Shown: positions 8,501-16,580, counted from the first letter of the stretch. The stretch: 64,000 nt of DNA from Pyrinomonadaceae bacterium (GCA_021228405.1 JAJQRF010000001.1:372001-436000), one strand, 5' to 3'. The notes: generated by a model not told the origin, from the sequence alone. Numbers and translations are program-made.

Positions 8501-10621
8501 GAAACGCGCCTTCGATTCGGCAACGAAAATCTTCAATTCGCCGTCATCGGGACGTTTTTCGATCGCTCTTTGCAAAATTTCAAACGCTTCGACCGTCAAA
8601 CCGAGTTCGCGCAGAGCGTGAAAAAGCGTGAGCGCGGGAAAACGTGAAAGATGTCCGAAGCGTTCAAAACGGTCTTTCAAATACTGCAAAGCCTTTTCCG
8701 TTTGTTCGAGATGCCGCGCCGCCTGAAAATACGACCACGCCAGACTTTCATCTTTATCGTTCAAACAAGCCGCCGCACGGTAGAGTTCGAGAGCTTGCGC
8801 AAAATCGCGTTTTGCCCAGTAAATATCGGCGATCAAGCGGTAATTCAGCGAATGCGAAGGCAGACATCTGAGAGATTTGTAAATCCAGCGCATCGCGCGT
8901 TTGTGCTGTCGCGCATCGGCTCCGAGATCGGCTCCGAGCATCTGCCATATAAGCGGATCGGTAATTTTCGCCTTGCTGTATTCTTCGAGCAGAGCGCGTT
9001 TTTCATCGTGCCGCAAATGTTCCTGCGCGACGCTCAGATAGCTCATTTTCAGATTGATGTCGTCGGGAAACATTTTCCGCAAACCTTCGACGGCATCGAG
9101 CATACTCAGATCGTTGCAATCGTAATATGCCAAAGCCCAACGCGCGCGGAGCGTCAAACGATGATCGGGAAATTCTTCCTGCATTTTTTCGAGCAGTTGA
9201 ACGGCGTGTTGACGATTGTGATTTTTCAGCGAAAGTTCGATGTGATAGTGAAAATCGTATTGACGACTTTCCTTGAGTTCCAATCCGTTCAACAGATGCG
9301 CGTATTCGTTCGGTATCAAGACCATTCCGCGCGGACCCGTCGCAACTTGATTTTCGAGCAATTCGTCAACCAAAAATTCGCTGACCTTTCGATAATATGG
9401 ATCGCGGATAAGGAATGTTTTCTTGATCTCGTCGTAACCGATGACCGCCTGCAAATGTCCGTTTCCGGGCTGGATCGTGGCAAGCGTAAACGGAATGCGG
9501 CGGTTGATAAGCTCGACGGCGTTTTCCCAGTTGACCGTAAATTCGCGAACCTTCCAGCCGTTTTTCTCCGCCCAGTCGCGTTCGTTATATCCGGCAGTTC
9601 CGTCGTAGCAGATTTCGTCCGCCAGTTTTAAATGCTCGATCTCTTTTTTCCAATAGCGGCTGATATTGGAGATCGTCGCGGGAGCACAGGTCATTTTATG
9701 CTGACGCACGAATCCGACCTTTAACTGCACGCGGCGTTTCGTGCCGTTCGACGAGATCAGTTGTTCCTTAAATTTGGTCAAATGCGGCGTGTCGGCGATT
9801 TCCGCGTAATGAACTGCTTTGCGCACATCGCGGGCGAGGTAAGCCATATCGGAAAGACGGCTGTAAAGCCATTTGTCGATCTCCTTTTCGCGCAGAGGCA
9901 TCAGGTAAAGCAGTTTTTCGTAGTTTGCCAACGCGCCGACGCTGTCGCCCAATTCCGATTGCAAATCGGCGAGTTCTTTGACGATCCACGCGCTTTCGAG
10001 ATGTTTCGAGGCTTCGGTCAGCAAATTTCCGGCTTCGTCGTATCTTTCCATCAGCGCAAGAATATGCGCCGCCGAAAGCACCGACGAACGCCGCCAACCG
10101 CCGACTTTCAAAGCTTGTTGAGCGGCGGCGAGCGATTCTTTGTAAAGGTCTTGCTGTTCCAGAATGTGAGCTTTCGTGACCCACGCCCAACTGTCGTTAT
10201 AATCGAGTGCAAAAGCGGCATCGAGCCACGTTTCGGCTTGCTCGAAATCGTTCAGCGAAGCGTAAATACCGGCATAGAGGCAATGAAGCCAGACATTCAA
10301 GCCGACATCTTCGACCTGCGGTTTTGCCGAGCGAATGAATAAAAGTGCGGGAACCGCGCCTTTTGAGTGAAGACGGTCGAACGCGTAATGAATTGTCGCT
10401 TTCGGATGTCTGCGGTCTTTGCGCCAGACGTTTCGCGTCCAATCGACGCTGAGTTGAGGCGATCCCAGATTATGAATCAGACTGGCGGCTAAGAGTTTTG
10501 CATCCGAACCTTCCCATTCTAATAAAGGCGCGATGCGGCGGGAAAGATTGTATGCCTGAAGATACAATCCGCGTTTATACAGACCTTCGACGGCTGTAAG
10601 GTCAGCTTGTAAAATTTTCAT
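5597..10621 (-). CDS. Giant TPR protein with a C39-like cysteine peptidase domain
   Basis: About 1674 residues from the ATG at 10621; an upstream in-frame TTG at 10681 is less likely. The N-terminal part (about 1-290) and everything after about residue 450 are TPR-type helical repeats (for example EDALALYRAA-like and NEPLSHYLYGYILKEMNRF). Between them sits a papain-fold C39-like domain with HKMTCAPATIS (Cys312), GNGHLQAVIGYD (His389) and IRDPYYR (Asp407), a plausible catalytic triad. No signal peptide or membrane segment is visible, so it is probably cytosolic. C39 domains usually process leader peptides of bacteriocins or act as inactive leader binders; here no ABC transporter or precursor gene is adjacent. 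The function is unknown. Confidence 0.8.
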   Translation of the reverse strand: MKILQADLTAVEGLYKRGLYLQAYNLSRRIAPLLEWEGSDAKLLAASLIHNLGSPQLSVDWTRNVWRKDRRHPKATIHYAFDRLHSKGAVPALLFIRSAKPQVEDVGLNVWLHCLYAGIYASLNDFEQAETWLDAAFALDYNDSWAWVTKAHILEQQDLYKESLAAAQQALKVGGWRRSSVLSAAHILALMERYDEAGNLLTEASKHLESAWIVKELADLQSELGDSVGALANYEKLLYLMPLREKEIDKWLYSRLSDMAYLARDVRKAVHYAEIADTPHLTKFKEQLISSNGTKRRVQLKVGFVRQHKMTCAPATISNISRYWKKEIEHLKLADEICYDGTAGYNERDWAEKNGWKVREFTVNWENAVELINRRIPFTLATIQPGNGHLQAVIGYDEIKKTFLIRDPYYRKVSEFLVDELLENQVATGPRGMVLIPNEYAHLLNGLELKESRQYDFHYHIELSLKNHNRQHAVQLLEKMQEEFPDHRLTLRARWALAYYDCNDLSMLDAVEGLRKMFPDDINLKMSYLSVAQEHLRHDEKRALLEEYSKAKITDPLIWQMLGADLGADARQHKRAMRWIYKSLRCLPSHSLNYRLIADIYWAKRDFAQALELYRAAACLNDKDESLAWSYFQAARHLEQTEKALQYLKDRFERFGHLSRFPALTLFHALRELGLTVEAFEILQRAIEKRPDDGELKIFVAESKARFGLMEEAKSYLLQSASIAPRRDFLRTSASIAELEGELTTALQHWKEILQLEPLAMDAHQSTAFFLAATESRAAAQNYLKEVSSRFPHHRVLRKYLLEWMSDEEPKTVIPIVQNLIELDTRDDWSHREMARWLIKQKRFDLALKEAETALELDPNEPLSHYLYGYILKEMNRFRESYDSFIKALRLSVDFSPALEQLMELSRSRDEKLNALAFVKNQLTVQVSFGNAILNYYETAKRFIESETLLNELKAILEKRLDLWSAWSVVICQLVDMKRLDEALSLAEKATRRFPLNQGLWYDLSFVYKVKGETENEIKALQKGLSINANWSFGIQQLSEAFCRKNQTEEARKLLEDGVRRMPLDAYLHGYLADIYWKLENKDSAIETVKKALTLDNEYDWGWVALKTWLRSMKRSDELEKMAWQLASAKPRDVNSWLTLARILDEPHQFERQFEAIGQALKLDGNNVRATILKAKNLANRKLYDKALRVCDLVLPNGRRPEELIFLSANIESMRGNVPQAVVILEKLTQTSPEYYPAWESLADFYRESESHKEKYFQITREMTRIAPQDSVVFGYHGEAALFVENYEEAKKAFKQAIALDPNYEFGACVLFDLCFDDGNQQECLLALKHLKEFIKTGGSAMRQIKFYAREKNKQEAKKLWKQLCLSADANRRQFDRAIVTLRENGIFPPEYDFLKYTLLEYMNRPEASPLLGEIWMENFYKNYGFAAAEKSFGEFKKDTEVWRKAVDHFFELLYQDKEFKKMRNVIENRAADLKQDNETWALCGYYLNTIKEHQKAAEWFADWSKRENLKPWMLWNYTLSLNNLGRTADAQRIHLEALKIEEDGSVNLHRTMIGLEKAATGKFTEAKHLVGKIDTENFRSWEQFFYFLLTSLLDISESAKRSATERDRSINKMISGSLSHERLWKDKVMRSYFNKSLEGVFAQNISGAKKAWIKLKIWSSYIFSLMNKPIGSK

Positions 10622-10727
10622 TGAGCAAAAGGATTTTTTGTTAGATTTAAGATAAGGAAAACTGCATTGAAAGGGATTCAATACAAATCAATCCTAGCAT
10701 ATTCCTTTTGCCGAATGGAAGAGTTTT

Positions 10728-11336
10728 TTAAGGCTTGATGGTAACTTTCGCACCGACCGGAATCGCGTCGAAAAGTTCTTTGATCTCTTCGTTTGTCAGC
10801 GCGACACAGCCCCATGTCCAATCGTCGGAATTTCCGCCGCCGTGAATGTAAATTTCGCCGCCGAGCCTGGTTTTCTGCAAAGGCATCCGTTTATTTTTGA
10901 GCGCGTCAACGATTTCGTCATATTCGGCTTGCGTAATCAATTTCCGCTCTAAACCGCGCTTTGCGTCCTTTAATCCCGGGTAACTAAGCCCGAGCGAAAG
11001 ATAGAAATTGCTTTTCGGGTTTTTCGTGAAAACGTAGAAATCGCCTTCGGGCGTTTTGCCGTCGCCCTCGATCTCTTTGTCGCCTTCGGGCGCGAAACCG
11101 AGCGCGACCGAATAAGTTTTGATGAGTTTTGCGCCATCGAAAAGTTCGAGCTTGCGTTCGCCTTTTTTAACGATCAGAGTTGGATTTTTCATTTTCGGTA
11201 AAGAAGCCGCCTTCGGTGTCGGCGAAACCTGCGAAGAATTTTTTCGATCTTTCCCGCCCGTTTTTTGCGCCGCCGAACTGTCCGCGCAACTTACGACCAG
11301 AAAACCGAACACCAAAATATAAAGCAGATTTCTCAT
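10728..11336 (-). CDS. L,D-transpeptidase (YkuD domain) lipoprotein
   Basis: 202 residues. A lipoprotein signal with lipobox VVSC (Cys17) is followed by a Ser/Lys/Pro-rich linker and a YkuD catalytic domain. The active-site pattern is IHGGGNSDDWTWGCVAL, with His and the catalytic Cys in the expected H-X(n)-S/W-X-GC order. It probably forms or edits L,D cross-links in peptidoglycan, or attaches proteins, from the periplasm. It most resembles the YafK/ErfK branch (DGKTPEGDFYVFTKNPKSNFY). It is single-gene, with repeats downstream of the TPR gene and a 9-nt-unit repeat upstream. Confidence 0.9.
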   Translation of the reverse strand: MRNLLYILVFGFLVVSCADSSAAQKTGGKDRKNSSQVSPTPKAASLPKMKNPTLIVKKGERKLELFDGAKLIKTYSVALGFAPEGDKEIEGDGKTPEGDFYVFTKNPKSNFYLSLGLSYPGLKDAKRGLERKLITQAEYDEIVDALKNKRMPLQKTRLGGEIYIHGGGNSDDWTWGCVALTNEEIKELFDAIPVGAKVTIKP

Positions 11337-11371
11337 AAAACACCTGAATCTCGAATCTTATAAAAACTATT

Positions 11372-11466
11372 TTTGCCCACGAAACACACGAAAGAAACGA
11401 AAATTAATAGGAAAGCATTTTGTTTATTTTTTCTTTTTCGTCTTTTTCGTGTGTTTCGTGGGCAAA
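11372..11466. repeat. Inverted repeat of 9-nt units, CACGAAA family, copy 2
   Basis: The arms TTTGCCCACGAAACACACG.. (11372-11402) and ..CGTGTGTTTCGTGGGCAAA (11434-11466) form a long stem around an AT-rich loop. The arms match copies at 2405-2483 and 62792-62923 almost base for base, while the loops differ. It lies upstream of the L,D-transpeptidase gene and downstream of the small helical protein. Confidence 0.9.
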
Positions 11467-11478
11467 TCCTTTCTTCAA

Positions 11479-11712
11479 TTACTCTTTATTACCGCCGAAC
11501 ATTCCGCCCAGACCGCCGAGCATATTCGATGCCTGATCGGTTAAGCCGCCGCCTTCATTTCCGCCGCCGCCGATTGCGCTGTCGAGCATTCCCGCCGCAG
11601 GTGCCGGAAGCTTGTCCTTCAAAAATCCGATCACGGCTTCCGCCGCCGATCTTGCCTGTTCGTGCGAAAGCCCTGTTTTTTCGGCGACCGTGTTGACCAA
11701 TTGATCCATCAT
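11479..11712 (-). CDS. Small helical protein with Gly-rich tail
   Basis: 77 residues. The N-terminal 45 form amphipathic helices (QLVNTVAEKTGLSHEQARSAAEAVIGFLKDKLP) of a type seen in DUF2267-like small proteins, followed by a Gly/Met-rich tail ending GGLGGMFGGNKE. There is no signal peptide. Function is unknown. The start ATGATG lies behind a weak purine stretch. The spacing to tsaE upstream (46 nt) allows cotranscription. Confidence 0.65.
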   Translation of the reverse strand: MMDQLVNTVAEKTGLSHEQARSAAEAVIGFLKDKLPAPAAGMLDSAIGGGGNEGGGLTDQASNMLGGLGGMFGGNKE

Positions 11713-11758
11713 AATTTTTATTTTTCCTCGAATATTTATAAAATTTGCGGGGCAGATT

Positions 11759-12244
11759 TTATGATATTCGGTTTTCGTTTGAAGTCAAACTTTTTATCGA
11801 AATTTCCCGTGCCAGATCGCCGTCGCCTTTTATTTCTATTTCGAGAGTCTTTTCGGGAAACTGAAACTTTCTCAAACGCTCCGACCATTCGATGATCGTG
11901 ACCGCCGTTTCGTCTTCTAAAATTTCATCCAAACCGACCGCCGAAGCCGCGTTGAATTTTTCATCGATGCGCCACAGATCGATGTGGTAAACGTCAAACT
12001 TTGCGGTGCGGTAAAGATTGACCAGCGTAAAAGAAGGCGAAGTTACTTCGTCAACATCGTAGTCGAGCGCGTATAAAATTCCCTTCGTCAAAAGCGTTTT
12101 CCCCGCGCCCAAACCGCCCTTCAAAAGAATCATCTCACCGCCCGCCAAACTTTCACTGATCTTTTCGCCGAGATCGAAAGTGTCCTGCGGCGAACGGCAA
12201 ATAAAAATGTCGGTCTTTGGTCTTTGGTCTTTGGTCTTCGTCAT
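11759..12244 (-). CDS. tsaE: tRNA threonylcarbamoyladenosine biosynthesis ATPase TsaE
   Basis: 161 residues. TsaE binds the TsaB-TsaD complex and uses ATP to drive t6A37 modification of ANN-decoding tRNAs. The Walker A GGLGAGKT is at about residues 43-50. The family-typical TSPSFTLVNLY and VYHIDLWRI follow, with IIEWSERL near the C-terminus. The first 11 residues ([11 protein letters not shown]) are encoded by GGTCTTT heptanucleotide repeats, so the native start may be downstream, or the repeat has been captured as coding sequence. Confidence 0.92.
   Translation of the reverse strand: MTKTKDQRPKTDIFICRSPQDTFDLGEKISESLAGGEMILLKGGLGAGKTLLTKGILYALDYDVDEVTSPSFTLVNLYRTAKFDVYHIDLWRIDEKFNAASAVGLDEILEDETAVTIIEWSERLRKFQFPEKTLEIEIKGDGDLAREISIKSLTSNENRIS
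12211..12243. repeat. Heptanucleotide array, GGTCTTT family, inside the tsaE 5' end
   Basis: Four tandem copies of GGTCTTT/GGTCTTC overlap the start of tsaE on the opposite strand and encode its Lys/Asp/Pro/Thr-rich N-terminus. The same heptamer occurs at 16581-16656 as a full inverted repeat and inside thiD at 19641-19682. Confidence 0.85.
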
Positions 12245-12299
12245 TAAAAATTTGTCTATCCGAATCCGTAAAAATCCGTGTGAATCGTTGTTTCAAACA

Positions 12300-12707
12300 T
12301 CAGTCTATCGGCAAACCTGCTTGCGCAAACCACGACAATTTATCCCAGTAACCGTGTTGTTCGATGATCTTTCCGTCCTTGAATTTGAAAAAACCGCAAC
12401 CGTGAATCGTAAAAGATTTGCCCGTCGGCTGGTTGCCGTAAAATTCGCCCGCAAAGGTTCCGCCGCCGACCCACTCCCACGCGGCACGGTCGCCGTCGGC
12501 GATGAGATTTTCCACCCGCGACCACGCATCGGGAAATCCTCTGAAAAACTCTGCCGTATCCTTGCGAATCTGTTCTTTCCCGATCGCGGGTTCGCCCGCC
12601 GCGATCTGAAAATTCACGGCATCGTCAGCATAACATTCGACCACCGCGTCAACGTCGCAACGCTGAAAAGCCTCGATCCATTTCTGCAAAAGTTCCTTTG
12701 AATTCAT
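12300..12707 (-). CDS. SnoaL/NTF2-like protein
   Basis: 135 residues of the NTF2-like (SnoaL/ketosteroid-isomerase) fold: an N-terminal helix LLQKWIEAFQRCDVDAVVECYADDAV, then alternating strands ending in FKFKDGKIIEQHGYWD. Such proteins are polyketide cyclases, isomerases or small-ligand binders; no substrate can be assigned. It lies 55 nt upstream of tsaE on the same strand and downstream of the nnr repeat. Confidence 0.8.
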   Translation of the reverse strand: MNSKELLQKWIEAFQRCDVDAVVECYADDAVNFQIAAGEPAIGKEQIRKDTAEFFRGFPDAWSRVENLIADGDRAAWEWVGGGTFAGEFYGNQPTGKSFTIHGCGFFKFKDGKIIEQHGYWDKLSWFAQAGLPID

Positions 12708-12717
12708 AACTCTTTAA

Positions 12718-12790
12718 GTGATAACTGACATTGGATAACGGATAACTGAAAAAGCGGTTTTCACTATCCACTATCAGTTATCCGTTATAC
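12718..12790. repeat. Heptanucleotide inverted repeat, GATAACT family, copy 2
   Basis: GATAACT, GATAACG and GATAACT units (12720-12748) face ACTATCC, ACTATCA, GTTATCC and GTTATAC units (12762-12790). The right arm runs into nnr, supplying its stop codon (12774-12776) and the final codons of the ITDN end. It is degenerate compared with copy 1 at 1543-1620. Confidence 0.85.
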
Positions 12791-14465
12791 GTTCAAATGC
12801 TTCCTTCAAACATTCGCGCACATCGCTTGCCAACATCGAGCGTTTGCCGTATTTTTCCGCCGCAATGTCGCCCGCAAGTCCCGCAATATAAATTGCCGCG
12901 ACGACCGTTTCAAACATATCGATTTCAAACTGCGCGGCTTGCGCGGCGAAACCCGTGATAACTCCCGCAAGCGTGTCGCCGTTTCCCGCTTTGCCTAAAC
13001 CCGGATTTCCCGTCGGATTTATCACGATGCGACCGTCAGGCGATGCAATTAACGTGCGTTCGCCTTTCAAAACTAAAATGACTTGGTGTTTTCGGGCAAA
13101 TTCACGCACAACCGCCACACGGTCTTTTAAAACTTCTCTGTCCGTCGTTCCCAAAAGCCGTAAAAATTCGCCTTCGTGCGGCGTTAAAACAATTGGAAAT
13201 TCGTCCGAACCTTTTAATTTGAAAGGTGAAAGCGCATTCAAACCGTCGGCATCAATTATGATAGGCGTTTGACGATTTTCGACAAAATCGCGCAGTCGCG
13301 CAGTCGCATCCGTCGCTTCGTCCTTCTTTCCGCCCTTGCTCACGCGCGGGCTTCTGCCAATTATTCCTAATCCGCACCCGATACCAACCGCGTCAACTTT
13401 TTCCGATAGTTTTTCTATTCCTTCAAACGCTTCGTCGGCGATCACGCCGTTTTCGTCTTCGGGCAAGCCGCGCACGATGACTTCTTCCGAAATCTTCGAT
13501 GAAATCGCTATCTGTGCCGATTCGCTTGTCGCTACCGTCACCAACCCAACGCCCGAAACGATCGCCGCATTTCCTGCCAAAACGCCCGCTCCTGTGTATT
13601 CACGCGAGCCGACCACCAAAAGCGCGTGTCCGCGTTTGTTTTTGTATGAAGCCGCAGAAAATTCGGTTTTTCCGAGCCAATCAAGCGCGTCCTGCTTTTC
13701 CGCCACAAACGTTTGCGACGGCGACGCATCGATCAATTCCTGCGGCGAACCGATATTTGCAACCACCAATTCCCCGTTAAAATTCGACGCGGGCGGCAAA
13801 ACATTTGCCAATTTCGGCGCGGTAAAAGTGACGGTTAAATCTGCTTGAATATTTTCTCCAATTCGTTCTCCGAAATCAGCACTTAATCCTGAAGGAATGT
13901 CCAATGAAAAATAATACGGCATTCCGTATTTTCTCTTAACATCAACAATCCGTTTTACAAGTTCTTCAAATTGACCTTCAATTTTTTTTGACAATCCTGT
14001 TCCGAATAAAGCATCGACAACAATGGTATGCGCCTTAATTGAGGTCGTTGATTTAACTTGAATCATAGAATTTACTTCCATAACCCAATTTCTGTTATAA
14101 AACTCAAAAAACCAAAAGCGAGGCTTTTCCTTTCTTTTATTTTCTTCGTAGTTCTTTTTGCAAAATTCAAAATTAATTCGCGCATCACCTTTAGTTTCGT
14201 CAATATTTCCGAACAGATAAATTTGAACTTTTGCGCCCTGCGTCCATAAAATCCGCGCCAGAGCCGCGCCGTCGCCGCCGTTGTTGCCTTTGCCGCAGAG
14301 AATCAGAAAGGATTTTCCCGCAACCGAACCGCCTAATTTTTCTTTGATGACAGCGGCGGCGGCGTGCGCGGCGTTTTCCATCAGAATGATCGACGGAATG
14401 CCGTATTTTTCCGTCGTCAAACGGTCAACTTCGCGCATCTCTTCGGCTGTCAGGACTTTTTGCAT
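12774..14465 (-). CDS. nnr: Bifunctional NAD(P)H-hydrate repair enzyme Nnr
   Basis: 563 residues from the ATG at 14465. The in-frame extension to 14624 lacks family similarity. The N-terminal YjeF_N epimerase domain (MENAAHAAAAV, GKGNNGGDGAALARIL, VVDALFGTGL) is fused to a C-terminal ribokinase-like ADP/ATP-dependent dehydratase (LTPHEGEFLRLLG, KGERTLIASPDG, GNPGLGKAGNGDTLAGVITG). Together they repair damaged NAD(P)HX. Two stretches look inserted: about residues 92-138 (Lys/Phe/Asn-rich, low GC) and about 366-393 (RSPRVSKGGKKDEATDATAR), the second encoded by hairpin and tandem-repeat DNA. Confidence 0.92.
   Translation of the reverse strand: MQKVLTAEEMREVDRLTTEKYGIPSIILMENAAHAAAAVIKEKLGGSVAGKSFLILCGKGNNGGDGAALARILWTQGAKVQIYLFGNIDETKGDARINFEFCKKNYEENKRKEKPRFWFFEFYNRNWVMEVNSMIQVKSTTSIKAHTIVVDALFGTGLSKKIEGQFEELVKRIVDVKRKYGMPYYFSLDIPSGLSADFGERIGENIQADLTVTFTAPKLANVLPPASNFNGELVVANIGSPQELIDASPSQTFVAEKQDALDWLGKTEFSAASYKNKRGHALLVVGSREYTGAGVLAGNAAIVSGVGLVTVATSESAQIAISSKISEEVIVRGLPEDENGVIADEAFEGIEKLSEKVDAVGIGCGLGIIGRSPRVSKGGKKDEATDATARLRDFVENRQTPIIIDADGLNALSPFKLKGSDEFPIVLTPHEGEFLRLLGTTDREVLKDRVAVVREFARKHQVILVLKGERTLIASPDGRIVINPTGNPGLGKAGNGDTLAGVITGFAAQAAQFEIDMFETVVAAIYIAGLAGDIAAEKYGKRSMLASDVRECLKEAFERITDN
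13285..13366. repeat. In-frame hairpin/tandem repeat inside nnr
   Basis: CGCGCAGT is tandemly repeated near 13290-13306. GCCC..TTGCTCACGC..GGGC forms a hairpin at about 13334-13355. On the coding strand this reads as an RSPRVSKGG-type stretch in the middle of the kinase domain, where Nnr homologues have a short loop. I interpret it as a repeat captured in frame. Confidence 0.55.
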
Positions 14466-14942
14466 AGCTGTAAATAACTTGCCACAAAAAACGCGAAAGG
14501 CGCAAAGATAATTTACGAATTTTGAAGAAACAGGAAAGAATATTGATTCGGCTGTCGAGCGTGTTGAGGCGGCGGGCGCGTTTGTTCTTCGGTGACAGTT
14601 GTTCGCACGCGCAAATGAAATCATTAAATTCGCCGATCATTCCGCAAATTTGCCGTTCACCCTCAAAAATAAAAAAATAGCCGTGTTTGCGGGACACGAC
14701 TCAAGTTTCGGATAGATACATTCAAGAGAATGTGAATAGCCGTCAGATAAAGTTAGGTCAAGTTAAATGCTTGCCACTGTGCTTGACCTACCTTTTTTCT
14801 TCCGTTACTTATTACAAAGTTTCATTCGCCTTTGCTTTCCACAAATTTGTGAAATTATTTCCGAAACTTTATCAGCCGTTCGTTTTTCTTTTTCTGCGGG
14901 CTGTTTTTGAGGTAAATACGCGAAACTTGTTTTATACGCCGT
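14466..14942. other. 477-bp intergenic region with a candidate small RNA
   Basis: No convincing coding gene is seen. It contains ACATTC-AAGA-GAATGT (14719-14734) followed by TAGGTCAAG...CTTGACCTA (14754-14790) and a T-run, a terminator-like end on the plus strand. A short open frame at 14687-14968 has no start signal or family features and runs into the TonB-C gene. The 120 bases next to nnr should hold its promoter, but no clear -35/-10 was found. Confidence 0.45.
14754..14798 (+). terminator. Orphan rho-independent terminator (plus strand)
   Basis: The perfect 9-bp arms TAGGTCAAG and CTTGACCTA flank a 19-nt loop and are followed by CC and six T. No plus-strand gene precedes it, so it may end a small RNA that starts in the nnr intergenic region. 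Confidence 0.6.
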
Positions 14943-15782
14943 CTATCGAACAAATTTATAAGTTATGATTCCCTTAATTTTAACCGGCTTCCCGCAGATC
15001 ACCGTCGGCGCAAACTTCGCTCTCCTGGCGGCTTCGATAGATGAAAGATAAAACCGCTGGTCGCCGTCGATTACCTTTGCAGAAAGGACTTTGCCATTTT
15101 CGTCCAATGCCACCCTGACGCGGACATCTCTTGAAATGGAGTCTTTCACTTCCGAAGGATATGTCGGACGCGGCAATTCGATTGCCTTGCCGTTCAGCAC
15201 CGTGTCGTTATTAAAATCGATGAGCAAAGATGAACTATCATCCGTTTTTCCTTCAACCTTGAATGTTTTGATGAGCAGTTTCCACGCGGCATCTGTTTTC
15301 GCCGCATCCTCGTCATCTCTCATATAAACAAACTGAAAATATTTTTCTTTGAGCGCGAAATTAAAAACGTCGCCCTTGCCCGGTTTTTTATTGTGTAAAC
15401 CGGAAACGCTGAATCCGGGAACGGCAATATTGCTAAAGCCCATACAAACTTCGCTTCTGACCGAATTAGTAAATCCCTGCAGCATTTTATCGATTAAAGG
15501 GTAACTGACACCAAGCTTTAACTGGTCGAAAACATCGTATGTCCGAACGCTGGAACGAAAGGCAATGACCATAATCAACGCGTTGCCGTTCTTCGGAATT
15601 AAATTGAATTGTTGAAAATTTTGATTGCTTTTATCACTCAATTCCCAATCCGAAGGATAATTAAAACTGAATTTATCGCCTGACAAGGATAAAACATCTT
15701 TAGGCGGATCAGCTTGAGAAAAAACGGAAAAATGTAAAGCGAAGGCAAAAACAAAGAACGAAATCACACTGAAAACTTTCAT
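14943..15782 (-). CDS. Secreted protein with C-terminal TonB-like domain
   Basis: 279 residues from ATG 15782; the upstream in-frame codons overlap the tRNA gene and are rejected. A signal peptide (KVFSVISFFVFAFALHFSVFSQA) is followed by a domain of about 160 residues similar in style to PsbP/DcrB-like lipid-binding folds (FSFNYPSDWEL). A TonB_C domain ends the protein (ELPRPTYPSEVKDS..VRVALDENGKVLSAKVIDGD..EAARRAKFAPT). The TonB_C part contacts partner proteins in the periplasm, but no TonB-box or membrane anchor is present, so an energy-transducing role is unlikely. Confidence 0.8.
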   Translation of the reverse strand: MKVFSVISFFVFAFALHFSVFSQADPPKDVLSLSGDKFSFNYPSDWELSDKSNQNFQQFNLIPKNGNALIMVIAFRSSVRTYDVFDQLKLGVSYPLIDKMLQGFTNSVRSEVCMGFSNIAVPGFSVSGLHNKKPGKGDVFNFALKEKYFQFVYMRDDEDAAKTDAAWKLLIKTFKVEGKTDDSSSLLIDFNNDTVLNGKAIELPRPTYPSEVKDSISRDVRVRVALDENGKVLSAKVIDGDQRFYLSSIEAARRAKFAPTVICGKPVKIKGIITYKFVR

Positions 15783-15839
15783 ACTTATTAAAAGTAAAAC
15801 ATTCCTGATTAACGACAAATAGTGAGAGATTTTTGTTAA

Positions 15840-15913
15840 TGCTCCCGACAAGATTTGAACTTGTGACCTTTCGCTTAGGAGGCGAACGCTCTATCCAACT
15901 GAGCTACGGGAGC
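15840..15913 (-). tRNA. tRNA-Arg (anticodon CCT)
   Basis: On the minus strand, a 74-nt cloverleaf: acceptor GCTCCCG/CGGGAGC plus discriminator A, D-arm AGCTCAGTTGGATAGAGC, anticodon stem TTCGC/GCGAA with loop CTCCTAA (anticodon CCT, reads AGG), T-arm ending GTTCAAATC. CCA is not encoded. It lies just upstream of the TonB-C gene on the same strand. Confidence 0.95.
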
Positions 15914-15920
15914 CTGTCAA

Positions 15921-15951
15921 TTTGGGATTTTGGATTGCGGATTGCGGATTG
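15921..15951. repeat. Heptanucleotide array, GATTTTG/GGATTGC type
   Basis: GGATTTT, GGATTGC, GGATTGC, GGATTG tandem units of 7 nt lie between the tRNA and the apt terminator. Related arrays are at 25371-25411, 29256-29372 and, in frame, 44334-44367. Confidence 0.8.
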
Positions 15952-15973
15952 TCAAGTTTTCGGTGTTTGAATG

Positions 15974-16016
15974 TAAAAAACTGTCGCCTATCCCGGGAAT
16001 AATTGACAGTTTTTTA
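15974..16016. terminator. Terminator downstream of apt
   Basis: TAAAAAACTGTC and GACAGTTTTTTA are perfect 12-bp arms around a GC-containing 19-nt loop. Because both ends are A/T runs it can work on either strand. It most likely ends apt on the minus strand, before the tRNA gene. Confidence 0.8.
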
Positions 16017-16055
16017 CTTAACTTTTACAGACTTGCGCAAGCGCGTTTTTATCTT

Positions 16056-16577
16056 TTAGCTGTCGTAAGTCAAAAGCGATTTGACTTTGTAACCGTCAAA
16101 TTTATTGCGACCGCCCAGAAAATCAAGCTCGACCACGAACGAAAGCCCGACGATCTCGCCGCCCAAGCCTTCGACCAGATCGACGACCGCTTTTGCCGTT
16201 CCGCCCGTTGCGAGCAGATCGTCAACGATCAAAACCTTGTGACCCATCCCGACCGCGTCCTTGTGCATTTCGAGCGTGTCCTGACCGTATTCGAGATCAT
16301 ACGAAACCGAAACCTTTTCCGCCGGAAGCTTTTTCGGTTTACGGACGGGAACGAATCCCGCGCCGAGATGATAAGCAAGCGGCGCGGCAAAAATAAACCC
16401 GCGCGATTCAACGCCGATCACTGTGTCGATCTTTTCGCCTTTGAACTGTTCCGCCAACGCGTCGATCGTCTGTTTCAACCCGTCGGCATCCTTCAAAAGC
16501 GTCGTAATGTCATAAAAATTAATGCCTTCCTTCGGAAAATCAGGCACTTCGCGTATTAATTGTTTTAAATGTTCCAT
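16056..16577 (-). CDS. apt: Adenine phosphoribosyltransferase
   Basis: 173 residues, the normal family length. It converts adenine and PRPP to AMP in purine salvage. The PRPP-binding motif is [14 protein letters not shown] (about residues 117-130). The N-terminal [21 protein letters not shown] and the [17 protein letters not shown] block are typical. The GGTCTTT inverted repeat begins directly upstream of the start. A strong hairpin terminator follows. Confidence 0.97.
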   Translation of the reverse strand: MEHLKQLIREVPDFPKEGINFYDITTLLKDADGLKQTIDALAEQFKGEKIDTVIGVESRGFIFAAPLAYHLGAGFVPVRKPKKLPAEKVSVSYDLEYGQDTLEMHKDAVGMGHKVLIVDDLLATGGTAKAVVDLVEGLGGEIVGLSFVVELDFLGGRNKFDGYKVKSLLTYDS

Positions 16578-16580
16578 TTT

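Noticed and set aside
14687-14968. A 93-codon plus-strand frame in the nnr-TonB-C gap
   Set aside because: No ribosome binding site or family features are seen, and it overlaps both the orphan terminator and the 3' end of the TonB-C gene.
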